64,000 bases of DNA from JAGPUQ01 sp050179115 (GCA_050179115.1 JBFXFL010000002.1:90346-154345); one strand, 5' to 3'. Positions 1-9,491 are shown, numbered from the stretch's first letter. Program-made: numbers and translations. Notes: generated by a model from the letters alone, not told the origin.

Positions 1-768
1 ATTCGGGATGGTCTGGCGGCGACCGGTCTGCCGGCGGCTGCGGTGCAGGTGGTGGAAACCACGGATCGCGCGGCGGTGGGCGAGCTCATCACCATGGCCG
101 AATATGTGGATGTGATCGTGCCCCGGGGTGGCAAGAGCCTGATCGAACGTATCAGCGCCGAGGCACGGGTGCCGGTGATCAAGCATCTCGACGGCGTCTG
201 TCATGTCTATATCGATGATCGCGCCGACCTCGACAAGGCGTTTGCGGTCGCGGTCAACGCCAAGACCCACCGCTATGGCGTGTGCAATGCCATGGAGACC
301 CTGCTGGTCGCGGAGCCGGTGGCGGCGGCGATACTGCCGCGTCTGGCGACCGCCTACCGCGAGCATGGCGTCGAACTGCGCGGCTGCGACCGCACTTGCG
401 CGGTCATCTCCGACTGTCGGCCGGCGACGGAGGCGGACTGGTACGCGGAATATCTGGCGCCGGTGCTGGCGGTACGGGTAGTGGCCGGCATCGACGCCGC
501 CATCGAGCATATCGCTACCTATGGGTCGCAGCACACGGATGCCATCGTCACCGAGGACTACAGTCGGGCGCGGCGCTTTATGCGAGAAGTCGATTCCAGT
601 TCCGTAATGGTCAATGCCTCCACCCGGTTTGCCGATGGCTTCGAATACGGATTGGGCGCCGAGATCGGCATTTCCACCGACAAGCTCCACGCCCGCGGTC
701 CGGTCGGACTTGAAGGTCTCACCAGTCAGAAGTTCGTGGTGCTGGGCGACGGTCACGTGCGCGCTTGA
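1..768 (+). CDS. proA: Gamma-glutamyl phosphate reductase, C-terminal part (5' end outside window)
   Basis: ProA reduces gamma-glutamyl phosphate with NADPH to glutamate-5-semialdehyde, the second step of proline synthesis in the cytoplasm. The frame is open from base 1, giving 255 residues of a family usually near 415, so the N-terminal part of the NADP-binding domain lies upstream. The aldehyde-dehydrogenase-type catalytic cysteine sits in YGVCNAMETLL (Cys codon 283-285), and the ending EIGISTDKLHARGPVGLEGLT is typical of the family. The stop codon overlaps the TTG start of nadD, implying co-transcription. Identity is clear from family knowledge. Confidence 0.96.
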   Translation: MRDGLAATGLPAAAVQVVETTDRAAVGELITMAEYVDVIVPRGGKSLIERISAEARVPVIKHLDGVCHVYIDDRADLDKAFAVAVNAKTHRYGVCNAMETLLVAEPVAAAILPRLATAYREHGVELRGCDRTCAVISDCRPATEADWYAEYLAPVLAVRVVAGIDAAIEHIATYGSQHTDAIVTEDYSRARRFMREVDSSSVMVNASTRFADGFEYGLGAEIGISTDKLHARGPVGLEGLTSQKFVVLGDGHVRA

Positions 769-1454
769 CGTTGGACGCGATCGGGATTTTCGGCGGCACC
801 TTCGATCCGGTGCATATCGGGCATCTGCGCACCGCGCTGGAGTTGCGCGAAGCCCTGGGCTTGCAGCGGATGCTGCTGATTCCGAGCGCTCGCCCACCCC
901 ACCGGGAGCCGCCCGGTGTCAGCGCAGAGGACCGGCTGGCGATGTTGGCCGCCGGCATCGGCGACGAGCCGGGTCTGGTTGCCGATGGCCGCGAACTGCG
1001 CCGCAGCGGCCCGTCCTATACGATCGACACGCTCGCCGAACTGCGCGCCGAGGTGGGTTCCGCCACGGCTTTGTGCCTGTGCGTGGGCATGGATTCGCTG
1101 GTGACACTGGCCAGCTGGCGGCGCTGGCGCGAGCTGACCGATTTCGCGCATCTGGTGGTAGCCGCCCGACCGGGCTGGCAGCTGCCGTCCCGGGGCGAGG
1201 TCGCCGACTGGCTGGTAGAGCGGCGCTGCGACGCGGTGTCCCGGCTGCATGGTCAGACCGCGGGTCTGGTCCTGATCCAGACCCTGACGCTGTTGCCGGT
1301 GTCGGCCACACAGCTGCGCGCCGACCTCGCGGCCGGTCGCTCGACCCGTTATCTGGTGCCCGATGCGGCGCTGGCCCATATCCGCGCCCACGGCCTGTAC
1401 CGGTCGGCGGCGCCCACCCAGAAGTCAATCCAGAACGAGCAGGACACGCGATGA
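765..1454 (+). CDS. nadD: Nicotinate-nucleotide adenylyltransferase
   Basis: NadD joins nicotinate mononucleotide and ATP to give deamido-NAD in NAD synthesis. The 229-residue protein opens with the nucleotidyltransferase signature GGTFDPVHIGH (HxGH at about residues 17-20) and has the second family motif VSATQLR near the C-terminus. The best start is TTG at 765, which overlaps the proA stop (TTGA); a second TTG two codons on is possible. Its stop overlaps the rsfS start as ATGA. The proA-nadD-rsfS-rlmH order is common in Gammaproteobacteria. Confidence 0.95.
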   Translation: MTLDAIGIFGGTFDPVHIGHLRTALELREALGLQRMLLIPSARPPHREPPGVSAEDRLAMLAAGIGDEPGLVADGRELRRSGPSYTIDTLAELRAEVGSATALCLCVGMDSLVTLASWRRWRELTDFAHLVVAARPGWQLPSRGEVADWLVERRCDAVSRLHGQTAGLVLIQTLTLLPVSATQLRADLAAGRSTRYLVPDAALAHIRAHGLYRSAAPTQKSIQNEQDTR

Positions 1455-1798
1455 GCGAAGATCTACCGGCGGTAGTGGTTGCGGCCCTGGAGGACGTCAA
1501 GGGGCTGGATATCCTGTGCCTCGATGTGCGCGGTCTCACTGATGTCACCGACACCCTGGTGGTGGCCAGCGGCAACACGACACGTCAGGTGAAAGCACTG
1601 GCCGAGAATGTCATCGAGCGCTGCCGCGCCCTCGGTGTGCGGCCGATCGGCGTCGAAGGTATGGACACCGCGGAATGGGTGCTGGTGGACCTGGGCGATC
1701 TGGTCCTGCATGTGATGCTGCCCGCCACCCGGGCGTTTTACGAACTCGAAAAACTCTGGTCGCTGCGACCGGAAGATCTGAAACGCGGCGAGGACTGA
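1451..1798 (+). CDS. rsfS: Ribosomal silencing factor RsfS
   Basis: RsfS binds ribosomal protein L14 and blocks subunit joining when nutrients are scarce. The protein is 115 residues, near the family norm, and contains the conserved stretch DTLVVASGNTTRQVKALAEN followed by WVLVDLGDLVLHVM and a Glu/Leu-rich end containing FYELEKLW. ATG at 1451 shares bases with the nadD stop (ATGA), which fixes the start and suggests translational coupling. It lies immediately before rlmH, as in many relatives. Confidence 0.95.
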   Translation: MSEDLPAVVVAALEDVKGLDILCLDVRGLTDVTDTLVVASGNTTRQVKALAENVIERCRALGVRPIGVEGMDTAEWVLVDLGDLVLHVMLPATRAFYELEKLWSLRPEDLKRGED

Positions 1799-1804
1799 CC
1801 GCGC

Positions 1805-2272
1805 TTGCGCCTGCGCATCCTGGCGATCGGCACCCGGATGCCTGCCTGGGTCGAGGCGGCAGTGCAGGACTATGCCCGGCGCCTGCCGCCGGAGCTGGCG
1901 CTGGAAGTCGTGGAAATACCGCTCGGTCGCCGTGGCAAGGGGATTGATCCCGCCACCGTAGTCGCGGCGGAAAGCCAGGCGTTGCTGAAAGCTGCGGGTG
2001 CGCGCGATACGCTGGTGGCGCTGGATGTCGCCGGTGAACCCTGGAGCACCCCCCGGCTTGCCGCCCAGCTGGCGGGCTGGCAGGCGGCCGGCGGCAACTG
2101 TTGTTTGCTGGTGGGTGGCCCCGATGGTCTGGATCGGGCCTGTCTGCAGCGCGCGCATTTCCGCTGGTCGCTATCGGCGCTGACACTCCCCCATCCGCTG
2201 GTCAGGGTAGTGCTTGCCGAACAACTGTACCGGGCCTGGACGATCAACGCTGGCCATCCGTATCACCGATGA
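1805..2272 (+). CDS. rlmH: 23S rRNA (pseudouridine-1915-N3)-methyltransferase
   Basis: RlmH is a SPOUT-class methyltransferase that methylates pseudouridine 1915 of 23S rRNA in assembled ribosomes. The 155-residue length matches the family. The cofactor-binding knot region reads LLVGGPDGL, and the C-terminal signature LAEQLYRAW with GHPYHR is diagnostic. The start is TTG at 1805 (MRLRILAIGTRMP), six bases after rsfS. The stop overlaps the ATG of mrdA. Confidence 0.95.
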   Translation: MRLRILAIGTRMPAWVEAAVQDYARRLPPELALEVVEIPLGRRGKGIDPATVVAAESQALLKAAGARDTLVALDVAGEPWSTPRLAAQLAGWQAAGGNCCLLVGGPDGLDRACLQRAHFRWSLSALTLPHPLVRVVLAEQLYRAWTINAGHPYHR

Positions 2273-4128
2273 GCCCCGCCGACCGCGTCCTCCGCAATCA
2301 TCGCAACGAACATCTGCTCTTTGTCGGGCGGCTCGGATTCGCTGTCGTGGTCATGGCACTGTTGCTGGCCACGCTGGTGTGGCGTTACTTCGATTTGCAG
2401 ATACGTCGGCACGGAGATTTCGTCACCCTGGCCGAGCGCAACCGCATTCATGTGCGGGCGATTCCACCGCCGCGCGGCCTGATCTTCGATCGCAATGGCG
2501 TTCTGCTCGCGGACAATCGCCCCGGTTTTACCCTCTCGATAGTTGTTGAGCGCGCGGGTAAACTCGATGCGCTGATCAGTGCGCTGGACGATTTGCTGGA
2601 TCTTGGCGACAGCGAAATCCGGCGCTTTCGGGAGCTCGCGGCGCGCCGCCGGCCCTACGAGTCGGTGCCGCTGCGCTACAACCTCAGTGAGCTCGAACAG
2701 AGCGTCATCGCGGTCAACGAGTACCGCCTGGACGGCGTGGAAATCTCGGCCCAACTGGTCCGTTTCTATCCTCGGGGCGAGCCCTTTGCCCATGTACTGG
2801 GTTACGTTGGGCGCATCGATGAGCGTGAGCTCAAGGGGCTCGACGCCACGGCTTACAGCGGCGTTTACCTGATCGGCAAGACGGGATTGGAGCGTTTCTA
2901 CGAAAGCGACCTGCTGGGTCGACCGGGCGCGGAATACGTCGAGACCAACGCACGCGGTCGGGTGATGCGGGTACTGGATCGTGTCCCGCCGGTGGCCGGC
3001 GCAAATTTGCGGCTGCACCTGGATTCCCGTCTGCAAGAGGCGGCCTATCAAGCCCTTGCGGGTGCGCGCGGCGCTGTGGTTGCCATTGATACCAGGACCG
3101 GAGGGGTGCTGGCCATGGCGAGCGCACCGTCGTTCGACCCCAACCCGTTTGTTACCGGCATATCAACCGCGGCCTACAAGGAGCTCGTCGAATCGCCGGA
3201 TCGGCCGCTGATTGACCGTGCGGCGCGGGGGCTGTACCCGCCAGGCTCCACCGTGAAACCGGTGTTCGCGTTGGCGGCGCTCGACAGCGGGATCGCCACG
3301 CCCGGGTTCCGGATATACGACCCTGGAGTTTTTCGTCTCGACAACAGCACGCATCAGTACCGCGACTGGAAACGGGGCGGCCACGGGACGGTCACTCTCT
3401 ACGACGCCATTGTGCAATCCTGCGACACTTTTTTTTATACCGTCGGGACACGCATGGGCATCGACCGCTTGCACCGTTACGCCACCGCCTTTGGCTTCGG
3501 GGCGCCAACCGGCATCGATCTGCCCAACGAGGCCGGCGGCACCATGCCCTCGCGCGATTGGAAGCGGGGCGTCAGCGGTCTTGCGTGGTACCCGGGCGAT
3601 ACGGTCAACACCAGCATCGGCCAGGGTTTCATGACCGCCACGCCGCTGCAGTTGGCGGTTGCGGCCGCGCGGATCGCAATGCGCGGAGAAGTGCGATCGC
3701 CGCGTCTGGGGCGGACGCTGGGGCAGTCTCCGGTGACCAACCCCGTTGCCGCGCAGCCCATCGTGGCCGCCGCCGCGCACTGGGATCAGGTTATCGATGC
3801 GATGCGAGGGGTGGTACAGGATCGCCGGGGTACCGCCAATCGCGCGCTTGCCGCGATGGGAGCGATGAGCTACAGCATGGCGGGGAAAACCGGCACCGCG
3901 CAAGTGGTTGGGGTAAAGCAGAACGCCAAGTATGATCCGCGCCGTCTCGCCAAGGCCCAGCTTGATCATGCGCTGTTTATCGCTTTCGCTCCGGTTGAGC
4001 TGCCGCGCATAGCGGTGGGGGTGCTGGTGGAAAATGGCGAGCACGGGAGTTCCACGGCGGCGCCGGTCGCGCGTCAAGTGATCGATGCCTTCATGCAACA
4101 CTATCCCGAGGGCGTGGGCCTTGAGTAA
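2269..4128 (+). CDS. mrdA: Penicillin-binding protein 2, elongation-specific transpeptidase
   Basis: PBP2 cross-links peptidoglycan along the side wall with RodA and is the target of mecillinam. The 619-residue protein has a short cytoplasmic N-terminus, one membrane helix at about residues 18-40, a dimerisation domain and a transpeptidase domain. Visible active-site motifs are STVK (Ser327), SCD (from Ser384) and KTG (from Lys540), with the spacing of E. coli PBP2. ATG at 2269 overlaps the rlmH stop. It is followed directly by rodA, its functional partner. Confidence 0.97.
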   Translation: MSPADRVLRNHRNEHLLFVGRLGFAVVVMALLLATLVWRYFDLQIRRHGDFVTLAERNRIHVRAIPPPRGLIFDRNGVLLADNRPGFTLSIVVERAGKLDALISALDDLLDLGDSEIRRFRELAARRRPYESVPLRYNLSELEQSVIAVNEYRLDGVEISAQLVRFYPRGEPFAHVLGYVGRIDERELKGLDATAYSGVYLIGKTGLERFYESDLLGRPGAEYVETNARGRVMRVLDRVPPVAGANLRLHLDSRLQEAAYQALAGARGAVVAIDTRTGGVLAMASAPSFDPNPFVTGISTAAYKELVESPDRPLIDRAARGLYPPGSTVKPVFALAALDSGIATPGFRIYDPGVFRLDNSTHQYRDWKRGGHGTVTLYDAIVQSCDTFFYTVGTRMGIDRLHRYATAFGFGAPTGIDLPNEAGGTMPSRDWKRGVSGLAWYPGDTVNTSIGQGFMTATPLQLAVAAARIAMRGEVRSPRLGRTLGQSPVTNPVAAQPIVAAAAHWDQVIDAMRGVVQDRRGTANRALAAMGAMSYSMAGKTGTAQVVGVKQNAKYDPRRLAKAQLDHALFIAFAPVELPRIAVGVLVENGEHGSSTAAPVARQVIDAFMQHYPEGVGLE

Positions 4129-5263
4129 GCCGGATTTTGATCGCCACTTGCGCGAGCCGGGCACGGCGGTTTATGGACAGCGCAATCACTGGCTGATTTC
4201 CCATATCGACCCGGTGCTGTTGCTGTTGTCGGTGTTTCTGATGGCAATGGGGCTGCTCGTGCTGTACAGCGCCAGCGGACGGGATATGGGGCAAGTCCAG
4301 CGCCAGATGCTGTACATGGGCGTGGGACTTGTGGCCATGATGTTTAGCGCGCAAATTCCGCCGCGGATGCTGCAGCGCTGGGCGTGGCTACCGTACGTCA
4401 TCGGCTTCTTGCTGTTGATGGGAGTCGACCTGTTCGGCAGCGGCGCCAAGGGTGCGCAGCGCTGGCTCGCGATTGGCCCCGTACGCTTTCAGCCCTCGGA
4501 GCTGCTCAAGATCGCGGTACCCCTGGTGCTGTCTGCGTACCTGGGTTCCCGGCTGTTGCCGCCCCGGCTCAAGGACGTGTGTCTGGCAATCGGGGTGCTG
4601 CTGGCGCCGTTACTGTTGGTGGCGGCGCAGCCGGATCTGGGCACCGCGGTGCTCATCGGTGCCGGAGGTTGCTTTGTGCTGTTTCTGGCTGGCATCGGGA
4701 TGCGCTATCTGGCCGTGGCCCTGGGTGCCGTCCTGGCCGGCGCGCCGGCGCTGTGGTTCTTCGCGCTCCATGACTACCAGAAAACCCGCATCCTCACGCT
4801 GCTGGATCCACAGCAGGACAAACTGGGCGCGGGCTGGAACATCATTCAGGCCACGACGGCCATAGGCTCCGGCGGCTTGACCGGGAAGGGGTGGTTTCAG
4901 GGGACCCAGTCCCAGCTCGACTTTCTGCCGGAGAGCCATACCGATTTCATCATCGCGGTATTGTCCGAAGAATTCGGGTTCGTCGCGGTACTGGGCCTGA
5001 TCGGTATCTACATGCTGATCGTGCTGCGCGGGCTGGCTATCAGCCTTGCCGCGCCATCCATGTTTGGCCGCCTGCTTGCCGGCAGCATCAGTCTCACCTT
5101 CTTTTTGTATGTTTTCGTCAACATGGCCATGGTCGCCGGGGTGCTGCCCGTAGTGGGGGTTCCTCTGCCGATGGTGAGTTACGGTGGAACCTCGGTTGTC
5201 ACTTTGTCCATAGGCTTTGGTATCCTGATGGCCGTTCGCTCCGAGATTGATACGCGTGGGTAG
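4121..5263 (+). CDS. rodA: Peptidoglycan glycosyltransferase RodA
   Basis: RodA is the SEDS-family glycosyltransferase that polymerises lipid II for cell elongation together with PBP2. The 380-residue protein shows about ten hydrophobic segments, the motif GSGGLTGKGWFQGTQS and the ending VPLPMVSYGG typical of SEDS proteins. TTG at 4121 lies inside the end of mrdA (8-bp overlap) and is the only sensible start before the first membrane segment. The paralogue ftsW is in the division cluster at 45103. Confidence 0.96.
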   Translation: MSKPDFDRHLREPGTAVYGQRNHWLISHIDPVLLLLSVFLMAMGLLVLYSASGRDMGQVQRQMLYMGVGLVAMMFSAQIPPRMLQRWAWLPYVIGFLLLMGVDLFGSGAKGAQRWLAIGPVRFQPSELLKIAVPLVLSAYLGSRLLPPRLKDVCLAIGVLLAPLLLVAAQPDLGTAVLIGAGGCFVLFLAGIGMRYLAVALGAVLAGAPALWFFALHDYQKTRILTLLDPQQDKLGAGWNIIQATTAIGSGGLTGKGWFQGTQSQLDFLPESHTDFIIAVLSEEFGFVAVLGLIGIYMLIVLRGLAISLAAPSMFGRLLAGSISLTFFLYVFVNMAMVAGVLPVVGVPLPMVSYGGTSVVTLSIGFGILMAVRSEIDTRG

Positions 5264-5267
5264 ATCA

Positions 5268-6281
5268 ATGGTGGCGCTGGGTTGGCGCTGGCTGCTGGCC
5301 TTTTGTCTCGCGACAGGCGGAATCTCCGCGCAGGCGCGGGAGTATCGGGGTCATCCGGGCGTACAGGCCTTTGTGGCGGCCATGGTCGAAAAACACGGCT
5401 TTGATCGCGACGAGCTGACGCGCCTGCTTGCCGGAGCGCAATATCAGCAGGCGATCGTCGATGCCATGGAGCGTCCCGCCGAACGGGTCAAACCCTGGTA
5501 CGCTTACCGGGCTATTTTCGTCACCGAAAAGCGTATCAGTGATGGCGTCGAGTTCTGGCGCCAGAATCGTGAGACCCTGATGCGCGTTCGGCAGGATTAC
5601 GGTGTGGACCCGGCCATCGTGGTCGCCATTATTGGTGTGGAGACGTCCTACGGCCGGATTACCGGGAATTTCCGCGTGCTGGACGCGCTGTCGACACTGG
5701 CCTTCGATTACCCCAAGCGCAGCGAATTCTTTACCCGTGAACTGGAGCAATTCCTGCTGCTCACCCGCGAACAGCGGCGGGATCCGCAGGAAATCCGGGG
5801 CTCCTATGCGGGCGCCATGGGTTACGGCCAGTTCATGCCCAGCAGTTATCGAGCCTACGCCATCGATTACAATGGCGATGGACTGGCGGATATCTGGAAC
5901 AACCCGGTGGATGCGATAGGCAGCGTGGCCAATTATTTCGCGCGTCACGGCTGGAGCCCCGACGGTTTGATTGCGGTTCCCGCAGTGGCCCGGATCGGGT
6001 ACGATCCAGGTCCGGTGAATGTGCTGGTCAAGCCCGTACTGAAGCCCGATGAATTGGCCGCCATGGGTTTCACGACCGCAACAACACCAATTGCAGGCAC
6101 GCCAGTATCCCAGGCGGCCGCATTCCCGCTCGAGCTTGAGGGGACAGAGGGCGCTGAGTTCTGGCTCGCGTACGACAACTTCTATGTCATCACCCGCTAT
6201 AACCGCAGTCATCGTTACGCCATGGCGGTGTACCAGCTCTCCCGCGAAGTCGCCGCAAGGATGGCGGATGTTCCGGGTTAA
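5268..6281 (+). CDS. mltB: Lytic murein transglycosylase B
   Basis: MltB cleaves glycan strands in the periplasm to 1,6-anhydro-muropeptides. The product is 337 residues. A signal peptide of about 23 residues ends SAQA, and I see no convincing lipobox, so it may be soluble rather than lipid-anchored. The catalytic glutamate lies in GVETSYG (Glu125), and the MltB-type metal-binding-like loop YNGDGLADIWN follows. I chose ATG 5268, five bases after the rodA stop; an in-frame TTG at 5247 overlapping rodA would only add seven residues before the signal. Confidence 0.94.
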   Translation: MVALGWRWLLAFCLATGGISAQAREYRGHPGVQAFVAAMVEKHGFDRDELTRLLAGAQYQQAIVDAMERPAERVKPWYAYRAIFVTEKRISDGVEFWRQNRETLMRVRQDYGVDPAIVVAIIGVETSYGRITGNFRVLDALSTLAFDYPKRSEFFTRELEQFLLLTREQRRDPQEIRGSYAGAMGYGQFMPSSYRAYAIDYNGDGLADIWNNPVDAIGSVANYFARHGWSPDGLIAVPAVARIGYDPGPVNVLVKPVLKPDELAAMGFTTATTPIAGTPVSQAAAFPLELEGTEGAEFWLAYDNFYVITRYNRSHRYAMAVYQLSREVAARMADVPG

Positions 6282-7182
6282 TGCGCTGGCGGCGCTGCTG
6301 GCGGTCCTGCTGCTGGCCGGATGTTTCGGCAGTCGCGGGCCCGGCGGCGCCAGTGCGGATCGCGATGGTGCTCCCGGCTGGGAGGTCGACCGCGATTTCC
6401 CGGATGTCACGCCGCGCCGCGAGCCCATCACTAGAGCGGGCAACAAGAACCCCTATACGGTGCTGGGCAAGACCTATCATCTGCTGCCGACTGCCGAGGG
6501 TTACCGCGAGACCGGCTTGGCCTCCTGGTATGGCACCAAGTTTCACGGTCGCGCGACCTCCAACGGCGAGCCCTATGACATGTTCGCCATGACGGCAGCC
6601 CACAAGACGCTGCCGATCCCGGCCTATGTCCGGGTTACCAATCTGGAAAATGATCGCAGCGCCATTGTCCGAGTCAACGACCGTGGCCCGTTTCACGATG
6701 ACCGAATTATCGATCTGTCCTATGCGGCCGCCAAGAAGCTCGGTGTGTTTGATCGTGGTACCGCCAGGGTCGAGGTGGTCGCGATCGATCCCAGCACCTA
6801 TCAGCGCAACAGCGTCGAGGTTCCGCGGATCGGTGCGCAGGCGTCCCGGCCGGCGCACCTTCTTGGGCCCGCCCCAGCCGGCATCAAGGACGGTCCACCC
6901 CTGGCGGAGGCCGCCGCCGGTGGCAAGGGCGGGCCGTCACCGGGAGCCTTTCTGCAGGTGGGATCGTTCACCAGTCTGAAATCGGCGCGCTCGCTGCAAG
7001 CCCGGGTAGAGCAGCGGGTGGCAACGCCAGCGCTCGTGCGGAGCACGCGTGTCGCGGGTCGTGACATGTTCCGGGTATTGATCGGGCCCTTTGCCGACAC
7101 GGCGCAGCTGCACAATATGCGCGAAGTGCTGGTCCAAGCGGAACGCCTGGATCCGCTCGTGGTCCAGGGGGTAAATCTCTGA
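6268..7182 (+). CDS. rlpA: Septal-ring lytic transglycosylase-type lipoprotein RlpA
   Basis: RlpA is an outer-membrane lipoprotein that cleaves denuded glycan strands at the septum in species where it is active. The 304-residue protein begins with a signal and lipobox LLLAGC (Cys19). A double-psi beta-barrel follows with ASWYGTKFHGRATSNGE and the catalytic-type Asp in VRVNDRGPF. A SPOR domain starts near GAFLQVGSF and should bind denuded peptidoglycan. The ATG lies within the last codons of mltB. Activity is inferred from the motifs. Confidence 0.95.
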   Translation: MFRVNALAALLAVLLLAGCFGSRGPGGASADRDGAPGWEVDRDFPDVTPRREPITRAGNKNPYTVLGKTYHLLPTAEGYRETGLASWYGTKFHGRATSNGEPYDMFAMTAAHKTLPIPAYVRVTNLENDRSAIVRVNDRGPFHDDRIIDLSYAAAKKLGVFDRGTARVEVVAIDPSTYQRNSVEVPRIGAQASRPAHLLGPAPAGIKDGPPLAEAAAGGKGGPSPGAFLQVGSFTSLKSARSLQARVEQRVATPALVRSTRVAGRDMFRVLIGPFADTAQLHNMREVLVQAERLDPLVVQGVNL

Positions 7183-7199
7183 CCGGAAGGGCGCGCGAC

Positions 7200-7224
7200 G
7201 CGGGCTAGGATTTTGCCCGCTTTT
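7200..7224 (+). terminator. Possible intrinsic terminator after rlpA
   Basis: Inverted repeat GCGGGC / GCCCGC (7200-7205 and 7215-7220) with a 9-nt loop is followed by TTTT. It sits 18 bases after rlpA and before the dacA leader. The stem is only 6 bp and the T-run four, so termination may be partial. Confidence 0.5.
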
Positions 7225-7295
7225 CCGGTGGCCGCTGTATCCACGCCACCTTCCCGCAAATTTGCTGACGGCTCCCAAGCCAAAGGATCTCCCGG

Positions 7296-8501
7296 ATGAC
7301 GAATAATCCCGCCATCGGCGTTCTGCTTCTGTTATCGCTGCTTGCTCCGATTGCCCTCGCAGGGCCGGCTCCCGTGCCGACGCCGACGCAAGTGATTCCG
7401 GCGAGTGCTGCGTCAGCGCCGGTACCGGCGCCGGTCGAATTGGCGGCCAAGGCCTGGATCCTGATTGATGCGCATACCGGCACGGTGCTCACCGAACACA
7501 ATGCCGACGAACCCCTGCCGCCGGCGAGCCTCACCAAGCTGGTCACCGATTACCTGATCGCCGGAGAAATGGCGGCCGGCAAGTTCACGAAGGATACGTT
7601 GGTACCCATCAGCGTGAATGCGTGGCGCATGGGTGGATCGAGGATGTATGTGCGGGAAGGGACCGAAGTCCCCGTCGAAGATCTCCTGCGGGGCATCATT
7701 GTCCAGTCCGGCAACGACGCAACCGTGGCCATGGCGGAATACATTGCCGGGACCGAGGATGCGTTCGCCCAGCTCATGAACCAGCGCGCGCAGCAACTGG
7801 GGATGACGAACAGTCACTTCGTGAACGCCACCGGGTGGCCGGCGGAAGGACACCTGACCACCGCAAGGGATCTCTCGACCCTGTTTCGGGCGACGATTCA
7901 TGATTACCCGGAGAACTACCGGCTCTACGCTGAGAAATATTTCCAGTACAACGGCATCAAGCAGCCCAATCGCAACCTGCTGTTGTGGCGCGACTCGACG
8001 GTGGATGGTGGCAAGACCGGGCATACGGAGGACGCGGGGTATTGTCTGGTCGTTTCCGCGGTGAGGGACAACATGCGCCTCATCGCGGTGGTAATGGGTA
8101 CCAACAGCGTGGAAGCGCGCGCGCGGGAAACCCAGAAGCTGCTCGCTTACGGATTCCGCTTTTATGAGACAGCGCGCATGTACAAGGCGGGCGAAGTGCT
8201 GCAAGCCGATGTGCCGGTGTGGTTCGGCAAGGATGACAACGTCAATCTGACGGTGGCGGAAGACGTCTACCTGACCTTGCCCCGCAATGCACAAAAGGAT
8301 CTCAAGGCCACCGTCGTGGTCGATGGCGCCATCGAGGCGCCGCTTTCGCCGACGCAGACGGTGGGTCGCCTCCAGGTCGAGCAGGGTGGCGCGGTGGTGT
8401 TGACCGTGCCGCTGGTGCCGGATCGCGAGGTTGCCGAAGCGGGCTGGTTTGCCCGGCTGTGGGACCATGTCGTCCTGTTCCTGACCGGCCTGTTTTCCTG
8501 A
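7296..8501 (+). CDS. dacA: D-alanyl-D-alanine carboxypeptidase, PBP5/6 type
   Basis: DacA trims the terminal D-Ala from pentapeptide stems in the periplasm and affects cell shape. The protein is 401 residues with a signal peptide ending near ALA-GPAP. A short Pro/Ala-rich linker precedes the catalytic domain. Active-site motifs are SLTK (Ser78, Lys81), SGN (138-140) and KTG (240-242). The C-terminal stretch AGWFARLWDHVVLFLTGLFS is an amphipathic helix typical of membrane anchoring in PBP5. It has its own 113-bp leader after rlpA. Confidence 0.96.
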   Translation: MTNNPAIGVLLLLSLLAPIALAGPAPVPTPTQVIPASAASAPVPAPVELAAKAWILIDAHTGTVLTEHNADEPLPPASLTKLVTDYLIAGEMAAGKFTKDTLVPISVNAWRMGGSRMYVREGTEVPVEDLLRGIIVQSGNDATVAMAEYIAGTEDAFAQLMNQRAQQLGMTNSHFVNATGWPAEGHLTTARDLSTLFRATIHDYPENYRLYAEKYFQYNGIKQPNRNLLLWRDSTVDGGKTGHTEDAGYCLVVSAVRDNMRLIAVVMGTNSVEARARETQKLLAYGFRFYETARMYKAGEVLQADVPVWFGKDDNVNLTVAEDVYLTLPRNAQKDLKATVVVDGAIEAPLSPTQTVGRLQVEQGGAVVLTVPLVPDREVAEAGWFARLWDHVVLFLTGLFS

Positions 8502-8514
8502 GCCGAGCGTCGCC

Positions 8515-8784
8515 ATGACCGTTGCCGACCCGCCGCGTATCGAGTTTCCCTGCGAGTACCCGGTCACGGTGGTGGCGGATGCGGGAGTGGCACTGCGCGC
8601 CCAGGTGTTCGAGGCCTTCGACCGCCACGCAGCGGGGTTCGATCGCGAGCGCATCACCGAACGCGCGAGTCGCAACGGCAACTACCAGTCGATCTGCTTT
8701 GTCATTACCGCCACCGGCGAGGAACAACTGCGCCAGCTGTTCGAAGGGCTGAAAGCCTGTGCAGGCGTCCGGATGGTACTTTAG
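8515..8784 (+). CDS. ybeD: YbeD-family (DUF493) protein
   Basis: This is a small ACT-like-fold protein of 89 residues whose molecular role is not established; in Gammaproteobacteria it is typically encoded between dacA and lipB, as here. Recognisable features are the family-like core NGNYQSICFVITATGEEQL and the length. ATG at 8515 lies 13 bp after the dacA stop. The conserved position suggests a link with lipoate metabolism, but nothing in the sequence proves it. Confidence 0.88.
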   Translation: MTVADPPRIEFPCEYPVTVVADAGVALRAQVFEAFDRHAAGFDRERITERASRNGNYQSICFVITATGEEQLRQLFEGLKACAGVRMVL

Positions 8785-8792
8785 GCCGTCCG

Positions 8793-9491
8793 GTGGAACG
8801 CATCCGGGTGCGCGCCCTCGGCCTGCGGCACTATGTGCCGGTGTTCGCGGCGATGAAGGCCCGGATCGACAAGGATACGGAGCACAGTCCGGACGAAATC
8901 TGGGCGCTGCAACATCATCCGGTTTATACCCAGGGCCAGGCCGGCCGCACCGAACATGTGCTGGCACCGGGCGATATCCCGGTGGTCGCGGCGGATCGCG
9001 GCGGTCAGGTCACCTACCATGGCCCCGGTCAGTTGATCTTCTATCCACTGGTGCAGTTGCGCCGCCGGGGCCTCGATGTGCGCCAGCTGGTATCGGCGCT
9101 GGAGCAGAGCGTGATCGCCTGGCTGGCCGAGCTGGGGATCGCCGCGGCGACCAGGGCGCGCGCGCCGGGGGTCTATGTCGATGATGCCAAGATCGCCTCC
9201 CTGGGTCTGCGCATCCGCCGCGGTCGCAGCTATCACGGTCTGGCGGTGAATGTGGCGATGGATCTCGCGCCCTTTGCGCGCATCAATCCCTGCGGCTATG
9301 CGGGTCTGCGCATGACCCAGGTGGCGGATTTGCTGCCGGCCGCGCAAGTCCCCGGACTGGAAGCCGCGCAGCGGGGTCTGCTCGATCAGCTGGCGCGCCG
9401 CCTGGGCTACACTGGCTGGGATTATGTTGGGGACGAAGACCGCGGTGGTGGCGGTACCCCCGCGCCGGATGGAGCAAGCGATGAGCGATAA
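8793..9491 (+). CDS. lipB: Octanoyl-[acyl carrier protein]:protein octanoyltransferase
   Basis: LipB moves octanoate from ACP to the lipoyl domains of 2-oxoacid dehydrogenases and glycine cleavage H protein. The 232-residue protein has the signature RGGQVTYHGPGQ and the catalytic pair Lys133 (DDAKIASLG) and Cys167 (NPCGYAG), matching the positions in E. coli LipB. The start is GTG 8793, 8 bp after ybeD. The 3' end overlaps lipA by 11 bp, so the two are probably translated together. Confidence 0.96.
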   Translation: MERIRVRALGLRHYVPVFAAMKARIDKDTEHSPDEIWALQHHPVYTQGQAGRTEHVLAPGDIPVVAADRGGQVTYHGPGQLIFYPLVQLRRRGLDVRQLVSALEQSVIAWLAELGIAAATRARAPGVYVDDAKIASLGLRIRRGRSYHGLAVNVAMDLAPFARINPCGYAGLRMTQVADLLPAAQVPGLEAAQRGLLDQLARRLGYTGWDYVGDEDRGGGGTPAPDGASDER